DNA of 64,000 bases from Bacillus pumilus (GCF_038738535.1 NZ_CP046128.1:2294001-2358000), one strand, 5' to 3'; positions 39,111 through 52,988 are shown, counted from the stretch's first letter. Numbers and translations are program-made. Notes: generated from the sequence alone by a model not told the origin.

Positions 39111-41339
39111 TTAAATATCTTGCTCAGTATCAATCTTCGCCGGTTTTTTCATCTCACGGCCTTTCCACATGAGCCAAATTTGCGCTGCGATATATAGAGA
39201 TGAGTACACCCCTGTTAACAGACCGACAAGTAAGGCGATGGAGAAGTTTGTAATAGATGCTGATCCAAAGATAAGCAGTGCGATCACAACGACAAGTACG
39301 GTTAATACCGTGTTGACAGATCGCGTAAAGGTTTGCTGTAAACTCAAGTTCACAATGTACGAAAGATCTTCAATGGTTTTTGGTTTGCGTTTCTTCATTT
39401 GTTCACGAACCCTGTCAAAGGTGACGATCGTGTCGTTGATCGAATATCCGATGACTGTGAGAATCGCCGCAATGAAGGTGACGTCCACCTCTAAACGCGT
39501 AATACTAAAGAAGGCCACGATAAAGAACGCATCATATAGTAGTGAGATAATCGCTGCAATTGCCATTTTATATTCAAAACGAATGGATACATATAAAATG
39601 ATCCCGATTGAAGCAATGATGACAGCATATAATGCATTTCGGGCAAGTTCTTTTCCAACAGTCGGAGACACTGTACTTACGTTCGGCTCCGTTCCGTATT
39701 TATCTTTGAAGTAATCTTTCACTTCAGCAATCTTTTCTTTGTTCGGCACACCGACAAATCTCGCTGCTGCCTGATTTTCTTTTTGACCCGATAACACGAC
39801 ACTGTCTGTCTCAAGGTCCAGTTTTTTAAAGTCTTGCTCGATTTGTTCAGTTGACAGCTTGTGATCACTTTGGATATCAATTCTAGTTCCACTTGTAAAG
39901 TCAATTCCGGCATTCAGCTTGAAGATGGAAAGAACGATGATTCCCGCAATGGTGATAGTAGCTGAGAAAATCATAAATCCTTTACGTTTGCTGACGAAAT
40001 CCCACTTATCAAATGGCGTTTTCGGCTCGGTATTTTCTGTTGTTTCGTGAATGTTCATAATGTCTTTTTGACGAACACCAAACCAGCTTTTTCTCCGGTC
40101 AAGATAGCGGCTTTCAACAAGAAGACCAAGAAGGAATCTTGATAGGAAGACAGCTGTGATAAAGCTTGTTAAAATCGAGAGGATGAGCATCGTTGCAAAT
40201 CCTTTTACAGAGCTTGTCCCGAAGAAGAACAGCACGCCGCCGGCAATGATACTTGTTAAGTTTGCATCAAAGATGGTCGCAAATGATCGGCGGTTCCCTG
40301 ATCTAAAAGCAGAACGGACAGATTTGCCGAGCTTGAGTTCTTCTTTGATCCGCTCATAAGTAATAATGTTGGCATCAACAGCCATCCCTACCCCTAGAAT
40401 CAGTGCCGCAATTCCAGGCAGAGTCATGACTGCACCCATCCAGTCAAACACTTGAAGCGTAATGTAAATATAAGCTGAAAGTGTGATGACAGCAATAAGA
40501 CCAGGTAATCGGTAATAAAGCAGCATGAATAAGAAGATAAATGCGATTCCTACAATTCCTGCGAACACCGTTTCGTTCAGTGCTTGTTCACCAAACTGTG
40601 CACTCACAGATGTTGAATATTTTTCTGTTAATTTCACTGGCAATGCCCCAGCATTTAAAATACTTGCAAGGTCCTTTGCCTCTTGGACAGTAAATTTCCC
40701 TTCAATTTGCACGTCACTGCTATTAATTTCTTGGTTCACATTCGGCGCAGAGACATACTTGTGGTTTGATTTTGAGACTTCTTTTTTGAAGGAATCTCCT
40801 TTGTGGTAATCAAGCCAAATGACAAGCTGGTTATTCGGCGCCATCGCCGCTACTTTTCTTGTGACGTCACCAAATTTTTTCGCATCCTTTAGTTTAACCG
40901 TCACAATTGGCTCATTCGTTTGACTGAATGTTTGTTTTGCACTGTTTTCGACCAAGTCAGCCCCGTTTAGGAGTTCTTTATCATTCGTATCTCTGAAGGA
41001 TAGCTGTGCTTCAGTCGAAAGAATCTCCCTAGCTCTGTTTTGATCTTTTACTCCCGCAAGTTGCACGCGGATACGATTGTTGCCTTCAATCGAGATGTTC
41101 GGTTCACTTACACCTAGCACATTGGCTCTTCGGTTTAAAGCCTCCACTGTACTGACGAGGACACTATTTGTAATCTTGTCCTCTTTTTTCACTGGATGTA
41201 CATCATACAGGACTTCAAATCCACCCTGCAAATCCAGCCCTAGCGTCATATCTTTCGCAACAGGCTTTGTTAGTAAGCCTACGCCAGTTCCGATTAACAG
41301 AACCACTAAGAAAAACGCAAGAATGCGCCCTTTTTTCAT
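39111..41339 (-). CDS. secDF: Protein translocase subunit SecDF (fused)
   Basis: A natural fusion of SecD and SecF (742 residues), as in other bacilli, which pulls exported proteins across the membrane using the proton gradient. The SecD half begins with one membrane helix and DLQGGFEVLYDV, then the periplasmic P1 domain and TLPGIAALILGVGMAVDANIITYERI. The SecF half starts near residue 440 and has GIDFTSGTRIDI and TVIGYSINDTIVTFDRVRE. Twelve membrane segments are expected. Confidence 0.96.
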   Translation of the reverse strand: MKKGRILAFFLVVLLIGTGVGLLTKPVAKDMTLGLDLQGGFEVLYDVHPVKKEDKITNSVLVSTVEALNRRANVLGVSEPNISIEGNNRIRVQLAGVKDQNRAREILSTEAQLSFRDTNDKELLNGADLVENSAKQTFSQTNEPIVTVKLKDAKKFGDVTRKVAAMAPNNQLVIWLDYHKGDSFKKEVSKSNHKYVSAPNVNQEINSSDVQIEGKFTVQEAKDLASILNAGALPVKLTEKYSTSVSAQFGEQALNETVFAGIVGIAFIFLFMLLYYRLPGLIAVITLSAYIYITLQVFDWMGAVMTLPGIAALILGVGMAVDANIITYERIKEELKLGKSVRSAFRSGNRRSFATIFDANLTSIIAGGVLFFFGTSSVKGFATMLILSILTSFITAVFLSRFLLGLLVESRYLDRRKSWFGVRQKDIMNIHETTENTEPKTPFDKWDFVSKRKGFMIFSATITIAGIIVLSIFKLNAGIDFTSGTRIDIQSDHKLSTEQIEQDFKKLDLETDSVVLSGQKENQAAARFVGVPNKEKIAEVKDYFKDKYGTEPNVSTVSPTVGKELARNALYAVIIASIGIILYVSIRFEYKMAIAAIISLLYDAFFIVAFFSITRLEVDVTFIAAILTVIGYSINDTIVTFDRVREQMKKRKPKTIEDLSYIVNLSLQQTFTRSVNTVLTVLVVVIALLIFGSASITNFSIALLVGLLTGVYSSLYIAAQIWLMWKGREMKKPAKIDTEQDI

Positions 41340-41380
41340 TATGTATTTCCTCCTTAAACACCTGAATCCATTAAGATGGC

Positions 41381-41677
41381 TTATTTCAACAGTTCATCTA
41401 GCATATTCTTGCCATCTTCACTGTCCAAAAAAGCAGACGTTTTAAACGACTGAACGGTTGCATAGTTCATAAATTCGCCAATTTTCACAGATAAAATATC
41501 TGCAACCATTTCATGAATCGGATACTCTTGTTTTTTCTTCCACTTCTTATTCTCTAAGTATGACCATAATTCCTCTAAATCTACATCTTTATAGCCCAAA
41601 ACGATGAATTCTTCAAGCTTACTGAACAGAAAAGGCTTTAAATGGTCTTTGTAAATTGCAGCCGGATGTTGTGTCAA
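41381..41677 (-). CDS. comN: Post-transcriptional competence regulator ComN (YrzD)
   Basis: A 98-residue soluble protein. In B. subtilis ComN supports comEA mRNA function through its 5' region and localises at poles with DivIVA. The sequence has the DUF2653-like features YKDHLKPFLFSKLEEF, DVDLEELWSYLENKKWKK and MVADILSVKIGEFMNYAT. Divergent from spoVB and just upstream of secDF. Confidence 0.88.
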   Translation of the reverse strand: MTQHPAAIYKDHLKPFLFSKLEEFIVLGYKDVDLEELWSYLENKKWKKKQEYPIHEMVADILSVKIGEFMNYATVQSFKTSAFLDSEDGKNMLDELLK

Positions 41678-41792
41678 TGGGATGCTCCCCCTTTTCAGTT
41701 TTTATCGAGAGACTTGTCATGCTTGGACGATATACACGCATATCTTATTGTATATGATTCTATGTCGTTTGAGAAGGCAGGTGATCTTTGAT

Positions 41793-43343
41793 TTGACGAA
41801 GCAAACGTTTTTAAAGGGCACGATTATTTTAATTTTAGCAGGTTTTATCACGAGAATATTGGGTTTTGTCAATCGGATTGTGATTGCAAGGTTCATTGGC
41901 GAAGAAGGAGTCGGGCTTTATATGATGGCTGCCCCTACCTTTTTTCTCGCTGTGACGCTGACACAATTTGGACTGCCTGTCGCTATTAGCAAGCTTGTCG
42001 CAGAAGCAGAAGCCCGGGGTGACAAACAGAAAACTAAACGTATTCTAGTCATGTCCCTTGCGATAACAGGGACACTCAGCCTGATATTCACGCCGCTCTT
42101 TTTATGGTTTGCACCCATCATGGCAGAAAATATGCTGACAGATCCTAGAACGGTCTATCCACTGCTTGCCATTACTCCCGTTGTCCCAGTCATCGCCATT
42201 TCCAGTGTGCTGAGAGGATATTTTCAAGGCAGACAGCAAATGAGCCCGCTTGCCATATCTCAAGTACTGGAACAGGTCGCAAGAATTTCTCTAGTGGCAG
42301 TATGTACAACAGCTTTCCTTCCTTATGGGATTGAATACGCGGCAGCTGGTGCGATGATTTCATCTGTCATTGGAGAGATGATTTCACTTGCATATTTACT
42401 GATTGCCTTTCGTTATAAAAAGACCATTCGTATTCGAAAACGATTTTTTAAGGCGATTCATGACGGTAAGGACACGTTTAAGCAGCTGATGAGTATTGCC
42501 CTGCCAACAACAGGCAGCCGTTTCATCGGGAATATTTCGTGGTTTTTAGAGCCGATAGTTGTCGCGCAAAGTCTTGCTATTGCTGGATATGCGGCTGTAG
42601 AAGCGACAAGGCAGTATGGGGAGTTGACTGGTCTTGCGCTGACCCTTTTGACACTGCCTAGCTTTATTACGTACTCTCTATCCACTGCATTGGTCCCGGC
42701 GATCAGTGAAGGAATGGAGCAGAACAAACGCAAAACGGTCGAATACCGCCTGAAGCAGGCGATGCGTCTTTGTCTACTCAGCGGAGGCATTTCCTGTATT
42801 ATTCTTTTCGTTTATGCAGAAGATTTAACGCTCTTTATGTATGGTTCATCGCATGCGGCTATCTATGTGAAATTCATGGCCCCATTTTTTCTATTATATT
42901 ATTTTCAAGGGCCGCTTCAAGCTGTCCTGCAAGCACTCAATTTAGCTGGTGCGGCGATGACGAATAGTCTGATAGGTGCTGTTGTGAAAACAGGGATGAT
43001 TTTTGTCCTTGCTTCACAGCCGGGCTTTGGCATTATGGGGGCAGCACTCGCGATATTAATCGGCATCGTCCTCGTCACGCTGCTTCATGCGGCAACTGTC
43101 GGTAAAGTACTGCCTATCCATTTACCAATGAAGGAATATGGGATATGCGTTCTTGTGATCATCGGCACCGGGGCTGTCAGCCTTTGGCTGAAGTCTCAAG
43201 TAAACGGGCTCTTTTCTGCCCCTATTGAGCTTGTGATGCTGATCTTTGTTACGTGTATGCTATATGTCATTCTATTAATCTGTCTAGGGCTAGTGAAGCG
43301 TGAAGAGCTTCGCCGCATCCCATTCATTGGGAAACTGCTTTAG
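41793..43343 (+). CDS. spoVB: Stage V sporulation protein B (lipid II flippase family)
   Basis: A polytopic protein of the MurJ/oligosaccharide flippase (MOP) superfamily, 516 residues, about 14 membrane segments. It is needed for spore cortex synthesis. It opens LTKQTFLKGTIILILAG and FVNRIVIARFIGEEGVGLYMM. I use the TTG at 41793, giving the expected length; the frame is open 37 codons upstream, over sequence without a good site. Its stop is 1 nt from that of convergent yrbG. Confidence 0.93.
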   Translation: MTKQTFLKGTIILILAGFITRILGFVNRIVIARFIGEEGVGLYMMAAPTFFLAVTLTQFGLPVAISKLVAEAEARGDKQKTKRILVMSLAITGTLSLIFTPLFLWFAPIMAENMLTDPRTVYPLLAITPVVPVIAISSVLRGYFQGRQQMSPLAISQVLEQVARISLVAVCTTAFLPYGIEYAAAGAMISSVIGEMISLAYLLIAFRYKKTIRIRKRFFKAIHDGKDTFKQLMSIALPTTGSRFIGNISWFLEPIVVAQSLAIAGYAAVEATRQYGELTGLALTLLTLPSFITYSLSTALVPAISEGMEQNKRKTVEYRLKQAMRLCLLSGGISCIILFVYAEDLTLFMYGSSHAAIYVKFMAPFFLLYYFQGPLQAVLQALNLAGAAMTNSLIGAVVKTGMIFVLASQPGFGIMGAALAILIGIVLVTLLHAATVGKVLPIHLPMKEYGICVLVIIGTGAVSLWLKSQVNGLFSAPIELVMLIFVTCMLYVILLICLGLVKREELRRIPFIGKLL

Positions 43344-43344
43344 C

Positions 43345-44007
43345 TCATCTCTTCTTGATCACTTCATCTTTCAAATCAATATAAAATGTCTTTTGATTAA
43401 AGCTGCAGTAGGAAATCTGATCAATTTCATGATAGCCCCTTTTGGCAAGCTCATCTTTCAGCCACTGTTCATTTTGATTAATTTGCTTCAGATGATCGTG
43501 CTGTACAACACCATCTGCAATAAGTGGCAGCTCAAGCGCTCCGTGTGTGTGCTTGTTTTCTTTTTCAACGACCGCAAGCTTTCCGGATGGCTCTAAAATG
43601 GCGTAAGAGACGTCCTGAATGCTATCGATGTTGTTTTCTCTTAATTGAATAAGCAGGTCATCAAAATTGTATCGCTGTTTTCTCATCGCACCCTCGTCGA
43701 TTTTCCCATTGATGATGAGCAGGGTCGGTTTGCCGTCTAGAAAGCGCCGGACACCTTGGAATTTCAATGAAAGGTAGGCGAGTGTGATTTGAATGAAGGT
43801 TAACAGCAGGATCGGCCATACCGTATGTAACATGTGATCTTCGACTTCTTCTATGGCGAGAACTGCAATTTCTGCGATCATCATAAAAATGACAAGATCT
43901 AAAATACTCAATTCGCCAATTTCTCTCTTGCCCATTAACCGAAAAATAAACCAAACAAGAAAATATAAAATGATTGTTCTCATGGAGATAATCAAGATGT
44001 CCTGCAT
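43345..44007 (-). CDS. yrbG: DUF421 membrane protein YrbG (YetF family)
   Basis: A 220-residue protein with three N-terminal membrane segments (residues about 5-85), then the DUF421 soluble domain with RFLDGKPTLLIINGKI, MRKQRYNFDDLLIQLRE and DVSYAILEPSGKLAV. The YetF family is linked to spore germination and stress, but no clear role is assigned. I start at the ATG at 44007 (GGAGGG upstream). Confidence 0.88.
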   Translation of the reverse strand: MQDILIISMRTIILYFLVWFIFRLMGKREIGELSILDLVIFMMIAEIAVLAIEEVEDHMLHTVWPILLLTFIQITLAYLSLKFQGVRRFLDGKPTLLIINGKIDEGAMRKQRYNFDDLLIQLRENNIDSIQDVSYAILEPSGKLAVVEKENKHTHGALELPLIADGVVQHDHLKQINQNEQWLKDELAKRGYHEIDQISYCSFNQKTFYIDLKDEVIKKR

Positions 44008-44172
44008 GTGATGTAAACCCTCCTTCTCCACCATAGCTTGTGTCAAAACACTTTATTTATGTAGAAAAGAAAGCCTCTGTTTTTATCGTGAGAAACATGT
44101 CTATTTTTTCTTCACGGTGAATACATTTTAGTAAAAGACAAGCTTCGGTCAATTGGAGAGGAGACGAATCAC

Positions 44173-44550
44173 ATGCAGGAAACGAAACAAATCGGAAAAG
44201 GGATTTTATCCGGCTTAATGGCCATTTTTATCGTGATGATTGTCACAAGCTTACTTGTATCGCTCATGCTTACCTTCACAAGTATGCAGGAATCATCGTT
44301 TAAATGGATGATTATGATTTTGTCCTTTGTGGCACTTTTATTAGGAGGGATCATTTCTGGAGGAAAAGCAAAGGAGCGCGGCTGGCTCATTGGCGCGATC
44401 ACTTCTATGATCTTTTCTCTCACTGTATTCTTATTTCAATATTTAGGGTTTGGAGAAACCTTTTCACCAGAGCAGTTTATCTATCATGGGGCATTTCTAG
44501 GGATTTGTATGCTGGGCGGAATGATTGGCGTCAATCTTCGAGGCAAATAA
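44173..44550 (+). CDS. yrzE: TIGR04086-family membrane protein YrzE
   Basis: A 125-residue hydrophobic protein with four membrane helices and the family traits: LLLGGIISGGKAKERGWLIGAI in the centre and MLGGMIGVNLRGK at the end. Function unknown. The ATG follows GGAGAGGAG. A one-gene plus-strand unit convergent with yajC. Confidence 0.88.
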   Translation: MQETKQIGKGILSGLMAIFIVMIVTSLLVSLMLTFTSMQESSFKWMIMILSFVALLLGGIISGGKAKERGWLIGAITSMIFSLTVFLFQYLGFGETFSPEQFIYHGAFLGICMLGGMIGVNLRGK

Positions 44551-44580
44551 AAAAAGAGCGGATCATATCGCTCTTTTTTT
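44549..44580. terminator. Bidirectional terminator between yrzE and yajC
   Basis: AAAAAGAGCG pairs with CGCTCTTTTT; runs of A and T lie on both sides. Confidence 0.88.
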
Positions 44581-44599
44581 ATGGCTATGTATTGGAGGA

Positions 44600-44866
44600 T
44601 TAACCTTTGTCAGCTAATTCTCTAATAGCACGTCGATCGAAAGTTAAACGGTTGTTCTCGCTAGTTTTGATGACCACTTTTGATTCATCAATGTAGTCGA
44701 TTTCACCGTGTAAACCACCGATTGTGACGATTTTATCGCCTTTTGATAAAGATTGCTGCATCTGACGCACAGCTTTTTGTTGCTTTTGCTGTGGACGGAT
44801 TAACAAGAAGTAAAGCACAGCAAACATGACAACAATCATAATGATTGAACCCATACCACCATCCAT
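44600..44866 (-). CDS. yajC: Preprotein translocase subunit YajC
   Basis: A single-span Sec accessory protein (88 residues): membrane helix near residues 6-22, then the signature LIRPQQKQQKAVRQMQQSLSKGDKIVTIGGLHG. Last in ruvA-ruvB-yrzS-queA-tgt-yajC. Confidence 0.94.
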   Translation of the reverse strand: MDGGMGSIIMIVVMFAVLYFLLIRPQQKQQKAVRQMQQSLSKGDKIVTIGGLHGEIDYIDESKVVIKTSENNRLTFDRRAIRELADKG

Positions 44867-44913
44867 TCTATTTCACCCCTTTCTAAAGCATTATAAAGCC
44901 TTTCGTTTATGCG

Positions 44914-47119
<2,206 letters not shown>

Positions 47120-47153
47120 TTCCTTCACCTATTCTGTAGTTAACTAGTTAACG

Positions 47154-47354
47154 TTATTTCATCCGTCCAAAGATATTAAGTAATATGGTTAGCACAATGC
47201 TAATGGCAATGCATGTTATCACAGGAAAAAAGAACGTCACATTTCCTTTTTTCACAAAAATATCACCTGGAAGCTTACCAACCAATTGAAATACTAATCC
47301 TGCGGCAAAAAGGACACCGCCTAAAATCATCAATATTTTAGGGAATTCAGTCAC
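47154..47354 (-). CDS. yrzS: DUF2905 membrane protein YrzS
   Basis: A 66-residue protein with two membrane helices around [11 protein letters not shown], the DUF2905 hallmark. The GTG at 47354 follows GGAGGTT and overlaps the ruvB stop by 8 bp; the open frame further upstream is a shadow of ruvB. Function unknown. Between ruvB and queA. Confidence 0.88.
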   Translation of the reverse strand: MTEFPKILMILGGVLFAAGLVFQLVGKLPGDIFVKKGNVTFFFPVITCIAISIVLTILLNIFGRMK

Positions 47355-48351
47355 GAATCGGAACCTCCATTTGAAAATGTTCATACGCTTCTCTTGTGAC
47401 GACCCGTCCTCTTGGTGTTCTTTGCAGGAAACCAATTTGCAGTAAATACGGTTCGTACACATCTTCAATCGTATGTGATTCTTCTCCAATTGTCGCTGAG
47501 ATTGTATCAAGCCCAACAGGACCGCCTCTAAATTTTTCGATCATACTTAAAAGCAGCTTATGGTCTATATGATCCAGGCCAAGCCTGTCGACTTGAAGGC
47601 GCTCAAGGGCATCTTCCGCAATGTCCTTGGTAATCGCATGATTCCCAAGCACCTGCGCAAAATCTCTTACTCTTCTGAGCAGACGATTGGCAACCCTTGG
47701 CGTGCCCCGGGAACGTCTTGCGATCTCTTCGGCTGAGCGAAGATCGATCCCAATCTCAAACAGCTCGGCTGTTCTTGCCACAATGTGAGCCAAATCTCTT
47801 TGCTCATAGTATTCCAATCTTGCATGTACCCCAAACCTGTCACGAAGCGGTGCTGTTAAAAGCCCTACACGGGTCGTGGCACCTACAAGTGTAAATGGCG
47901 GTAAATCAAGCCGTACAGAGCGCGCTGTATCTCCTTTGCCAATGACGATATCTAAACAAAAATCCTCCATTGCCGGATAAAGCACTTCCTCAATTGAGCG
48001 CTGCAAGCGATGAATTTCATCTATAAACAACACATCACCTGGCTCAAGAGAAGTTAAGATTGCCGCCAAATCGCCAGGACGTTCAATCGCTGGTCCAGAT
48101 GTTGTACGCAGCTGAACATTCATTTCATTGGCGATAATCGACGCAAGCGTTGTTTTCCCGAGTCCAGGCGGTCCATATAAAAGGACGTGATCGAGTGTTT
48201 CCTGCCTCATGCGGGCAGCTTCAATAAACACACTGAGGTTATCTTTTACTTTTTGCTGACCGATATATTGGCTAAGTGTCTGTGGCCGCAGACTTTGCTC
48301 AATGGCTGATTCATGGTTGTCTGCTTCAGTTGAGACGAGCCGTTCATCCAT
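47347..48351 (-). CDS. ruvB: Holliday junction branch migration ATPase RuvB
   Basis: The hexameric AAA+ motor driving branch migration with RuvA (334 residues). Walker [13 protein letters not shown] near residues 57-68, Walker [10 protein letters not shown], sensor GATTRVG, arginine finger in LRDRFG, and the C-terminal winged helix with RTPRGRVVT. 11 nt after ruvA. Confidence 0.97.
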   Translation of the reverse strand: MDERLVSTEADNHESAIEQSLRPQTLSQYIGQQKVKDNLSVFIEAARMRQETLDHVLLYGPPGLGKTTLASIIANEMNVQLRTTSGPAIERPGDLAAILTSLEPGDVLFIDEIHRLQRSIEEVLYPAMEDFCLDIVIGKGDTARSVRLDLPPFTLVGATTRVGLLTAPLRDRFGVHARLEYYEQRDLAHIVARTAELFEIGIDLRSAEEIARRSRGTPRVANRLLRRVRDFAQVLGNHAITKDIAEDALERLQVDRLGLDHIDHKLLLSMIEKFRGGPVGLDTISATIGEESHTIEDVYEPYLLQIGFLQRTPRGRVVTREAYEHFQMEVPIRD

Positions 48352-48362
48352 GAGACATCACC

Positions 48363-48977
48363 CTATTTCAACATTTTTTGTAAAGCTTTTTTCACATATT
48401 GATCGGTTGTGAGATTCTTTTCTTCTTTTAATAATGGAAGAACCTTTTTAATTTCACGATCACCGTATCCAAGAACATGTAAGGCTTCAAGCGCTTCGTC
48501 TAATGCCGTTTGCTGCGTTTCGACCTGAATATGGTCCTCGTGATTAAATAGGTTGCCAATCATTTCCGGTACGACATCGGCTAGCTTTCCTTTTAGATCG
48601 AGAATGATTTGGCGAGCTGTCTTTTTGCCAACACCAGGGAACTTAATCAGGAACGCTTCATCTTCACGTTCTATCGCTGAAATGACAGCGCCAGGATCAC
48701 CGGAAGCAAGAATCGCTAGAGCCCCCTTCGGCCCAATCCCCGTGACATTTAACAGTTTTGTGAACAGCGCTTTTTCTTCTCGCGTTTGAAATCCATATAA
48801 CGAAAAAGCGTCTTCCTTTATGTAATGATACGTATAAATCGTTTCTTGTTTGTTTACTTGATAGATAAACGGGTTTGGGGTATAGACTTGATATCCCACT
48901 CCGCCGTTTTCAATGACAACATATTGCGGGCACACATAATCAATGGTCCCTTTTACAAACTCTATCACCGTTTTCAC
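48363..48977 (-). CDS. ruvA: Holliday junction binding protein RuvA
   Basis: Binds four-way junctions as a tetramer and loads RuvB (204 residues). Domain I OB fold, then two helix-hairpin-helix motifs ([16 protein letters not shown] and [19 protein letters not shown] near residues 71-128), and the small C-terminal RuvB-contact domain. First gene of the ruvAB-queA-tgt-yajC run. Confidence 0.97.
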   Translation of the reverse strand: MKTVIEFVKGTIDYVCPQYVVIENGGVGYQVYTPNPFIYQVNKQETIYTYHYIKEDAFSLYGFQTREEKALFTKLLNVTGIGPKGALAILASGDPGAVISAIEREDEAFLIKFPGVGKKTARQIILDLKGKLADVVPEMIGNLFNHEDHIQVETQQTALDEALEALHVLGYGDREIKKVLPLLKEEKNLTTDQYVKKALQKMLK

Positions 48978-49072
48978 CTCTTTGACTGTTCTTCATTGTA
49001 ACATAAATCGAGAAGAAAACCGCAATAAAAGTTAACATACGTTCGCTCAATGCATTTTTACGATGAAACCAC

Positions 49073-49111
49073 GAAAAACAGCTTGCGGCCTTCACACCAG
49101 CAAGCTGTTAC
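49073..49111 (-). terminator. Terminator after bofC
   Basis: AACAGCTTGC pairs with GCAAGCTGTT, followed by TTTTCG on the minus strand. Confidence 0.86.
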
Positions 49112-49116
49112 ACGCT

Positions 49117-49629
49117 TTAAAACGATATTTCATTTCGGTAAGGCTTCATGACTTCAAGCACATGCTCAAATTCATCCTTTGTTCGAAAAGGAATGCCTTG
49201 CTCAAGCTGCTCCTCCACATGACTTTCTAAACGGGACGTATCAATTTGAAAAAAGAGATGAATAGGCTCCGCCCAGCCGTCAGGCCTTCCATGAAACGTA
49301 GAAATCACACCGTCCTCTGATAACCCGATATATCCATTTGCTTTACTTAATGGAGAGATATCATCAATTTGCTTTCTAAAAAGCGCAAAATCCTCTCTCT
49401 GTTCTACTAGCGTCCAGCCTTTATACTGTGCCCAGAATGTGTCTTTGTCTTCTAATGATGCCCGGTGTCTTTCAATACTCACATCTCCGTCTAGATAGAC
49501 TTTTTCAAGCTGCACGGTGATAGAGTTTGACTGCTTTTGCAAGTGTTCTTTTCCTTCCATATCCGCAGCGAAAAAAAGCACACTTGTCATGATAAGTCCT
49601 GTAACGAAACATTTCATCTTCACTTTCAC
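49117..49629 (-). CDS. bofC: Forespore checkpoint protein BofC
   Basis: Forespore-made, exported protein that restrains SpoIVB signalling and so the sigma-K checkpoint. A signal peptide covers about residues 1-22. Domain 1 has SITVQLEKVYLDGDVSIE and domain 2 GYIGLSEDGVISTFHGRP. Length 170, as in the family. The GTG start follows AGAGGTG. The next gene upstream is divergent. Confidence 0.91.
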   Translation of the reverse strand: MKVKMKCFVTGLIMTSVLFFAADMEGKEHLQKQSNSITVQLEKVYLDGDVSIERHRASLEDKDTFWAQYKGWTLVEQREDFALFRKQIDDISPLSKANGYIGLSEDGVISTFHGRPDGWAEPIHLFFQIDTSRLESHVEEQLEQGIPFRTKDEFEHVLEVMKPYRNEISF

Positions 49630-49855
49630 TATTTACACCTCTTTAGAACATGAGATCGATGCATGACATATGTAGTTTGACCCATTTTTCTAAACATTAA
49701 CCAAATCGATGAATGAATATATGGGAAGAGTCTTTCGTTGTATCCTTCATTCGTAAATGGTATGTTTTATACAATCCATTGCTTTATCGAATGACTCGTT
49801 TTTTTCATCATTCGTTTTTCAGCCGCATAAACTGAAACCAAAGAAGGTGAAGTCA

Positions 49856-50500
49856 ATGTCAGATGTTAAAAGATTAGCCGAATCGATTCAGTATCATGAA
49901 GATAAACGTCTTCATAAGCTTGCCTTTAAACCGGCAGAGCTTGAACTGTGCGGCAAAGGAAGAAGTGCCTATGTCTTTTCATACAAAAAAGACGGCAAGA
50001 AAATGGCACTAAAAGTCTTTTTCCCTTCTTATCAACATATTGCCCGCAAAGAAGCCGCCATTTATGAAAAACTTTCTGGTTCGTCTTACTACCCTGAGAT
50101 TTATGAATCTGGGGATCAGTATATTTTAATGGAATATATTAAAGGCTACACATTCTATGAATGCCTCACAAAGGGGATTCCTATTAAAAAACAAATGATT
50201 GAACAAGTCGATGATGCGCTAGAAGAAGCACGTGAGAAAGGATTGAATCCTTCTGATATCCATCTGCGGAATCTGATCTTAACAAAGGAAGGCCAGGTCA
50301 GGGTCATCGACGTAGCCCGTTTCACACAAACAAAAGCATGCCACCAATGGAATGATTTAAAAGCCGCTTACGCTTATTATCAAAAACCTTTTTTCCCTAA
50401 AAAAGCACCGCGTCTATGGCTTGAAGTGATTGCTTATTTGTATAAAAAGAACTGGCTGTCCCGCGGTCAGCTTAATAATCGAAATGATTTTTCTGCATAA
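49856..50500 (+). CDS. yrzF: RIO-like serine/threonine kinase YrzF
   Basis: A small kinase-fold protein (214 residues). A glycine loop (LCGKGRSAYVFSYK) is near residues 28-41 and the ATP lysine is in ALKVFF near 52. The hinge is ILMEYIKGYT, a catalytic loop is SDIHLRNLIL with an Asp-x4-Asn spacing near 141-147, and a metal Asp is in VIDVARF. The HRD motif is not canonical, as in RIO/BUD32-like kinases. The target is unknown. I start at the ATG at 49856 behind AAGGTGA. Confidence 0.86.
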   Translation: MSDVKRLAESIQYHEDKRLHKLAFKPAELELCGKGRSAYVFSYKKDGKKMALKVFFPSYQHIARKEAAIYEKLSGSSYYPEIYESGDQYILMEYIKGYTFYECLTKGIPIKKQMIEQVDDALEEAREKGLNPSDIHLRNLILTKEGQVRVIDVARFTQTKACHQWNDLKAAYAYYQKPFFPKKAPRLWLEVIAYLYKKNWLSRGQLNNRNDFSA

Positions 50501-50532
50501 TGAAAGCCGCTCAGAGAGAGCGGCTTTCTGTT
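50501..50532. terminator. Bidirectional terminator after yrzF
   Basis: AAAGCCGCTC pairs with GAGCGGCTTT between convergent genes. Confidence 0.85.
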
Positions 50533-50715
50533 TTAATCTGTTTCTACGTGGATGCTATTCACATTTAATAAATTAATGATTTCATTATTCAGCTTAAACC
50601 AATGATTGGCTTCTTCAATTTTCTTATACACATCATAGGTAGCTGGGCGTTTTAGCTCGAAATCAAGCACTTCCCCATTGTTCATATGAAATGTTACCTT
50701 AAATACTTTCATCAT
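50533..50715 (-). CDS. Small protein of unknown function (60 aa)
   Basis: Starts at the ATG at 50715 behind GGAAGG. The protein begins MMKVFKVTFHMNNGEVLDFE and continues with a predicted helix (YDVYKKIEEANHWF) and a beta end (INLLNVNSIHVETD), a compact alpha/beta look. I do not recognise a family. It is convergent with yrzF and shares its terminator, and codon use looks like that of its neighbours. Confidence 0.72.
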   Translation of the reverse strand: MMKVFKVTFHMNNGEVLDFELKRPATYDVYKKIEEANHWFKLNNEIINLLNVNSIHVETD

Positions 50716-50906
50716 AAGATCACCTTCCACTCTTTCTTGTTAGCTGGCCAAATAGATCGGCTCTTTTCATTCATTCTCTATTCAACTCGTTTCCCCTCCT
50801 TCTTTCCTTTCAAACACAAGAAGTTTAAATTTTGTTTAAATTCAAACAACATCTCTATCCCTCTGCTTTGCAAAGAAGTATATTATTTAAAAAGGAGGCT
50901 GTCTTC

Positions 50907-51053
50907 ATGAAACGGAAAAAGAAACGAACTTCTCCCGAAAGACAAACCGTCTTTTTTCATTTAACAGATGCCCTCATTCCGAGTCTGGACATGATAGGGA
51001 TTGCATTAAAGACATTTTTCCACATCTTAAGAAAAGCCTTTTCCGCGATCTGA
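50907..51053 (+). CDS. Small basic/amphipathic protein of unknown function (48 aa)
   Basis: ATG at 50907 follows a near-perfect AAAGGAGG. The N-terminus is very basic (MKRKKKRTSPERQ) and the rest is a hydrophobic or amphipathic helix (LIPSLDMIGIALKTFFHILRKAF), suggesting membrane or nucleic-acid binding. It ends in front of a strong terminator. No family recognised. Confidence 0.7.
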   Translation: MKRKKKRTSPERQTVFFHLTDALIPSLDMIGIALKTFFHILRKAFSAI

Positions 51054-51089
51054 TAGAACCCCGCACAACATATGTGCGAGGTTCTTTTT

Positions 51090-51091
<2 letters not shown>
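51054..51091. terminator. Terminator between the 48-aa gene and thiC
   Basis: GAACCCCGCACA and TGTGCGAGGTTC form the stem, followed by TTTTTTT on the plus strand. It lies at the thiC stop and may serve both genes. Confidence 0.83.
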
Positions 51092-52961
<1,870 letters not shown>

Positions 52962-52988
52962 TCATCCATATGACCCATGTATCATCTT

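Noticed and set aside
47355..47516. N-terminal extension of the YrzS frame
   Set aside because: It is the shadow of ruvB in another frame; the GTG at 47354 has GGAGGTT and the family length.
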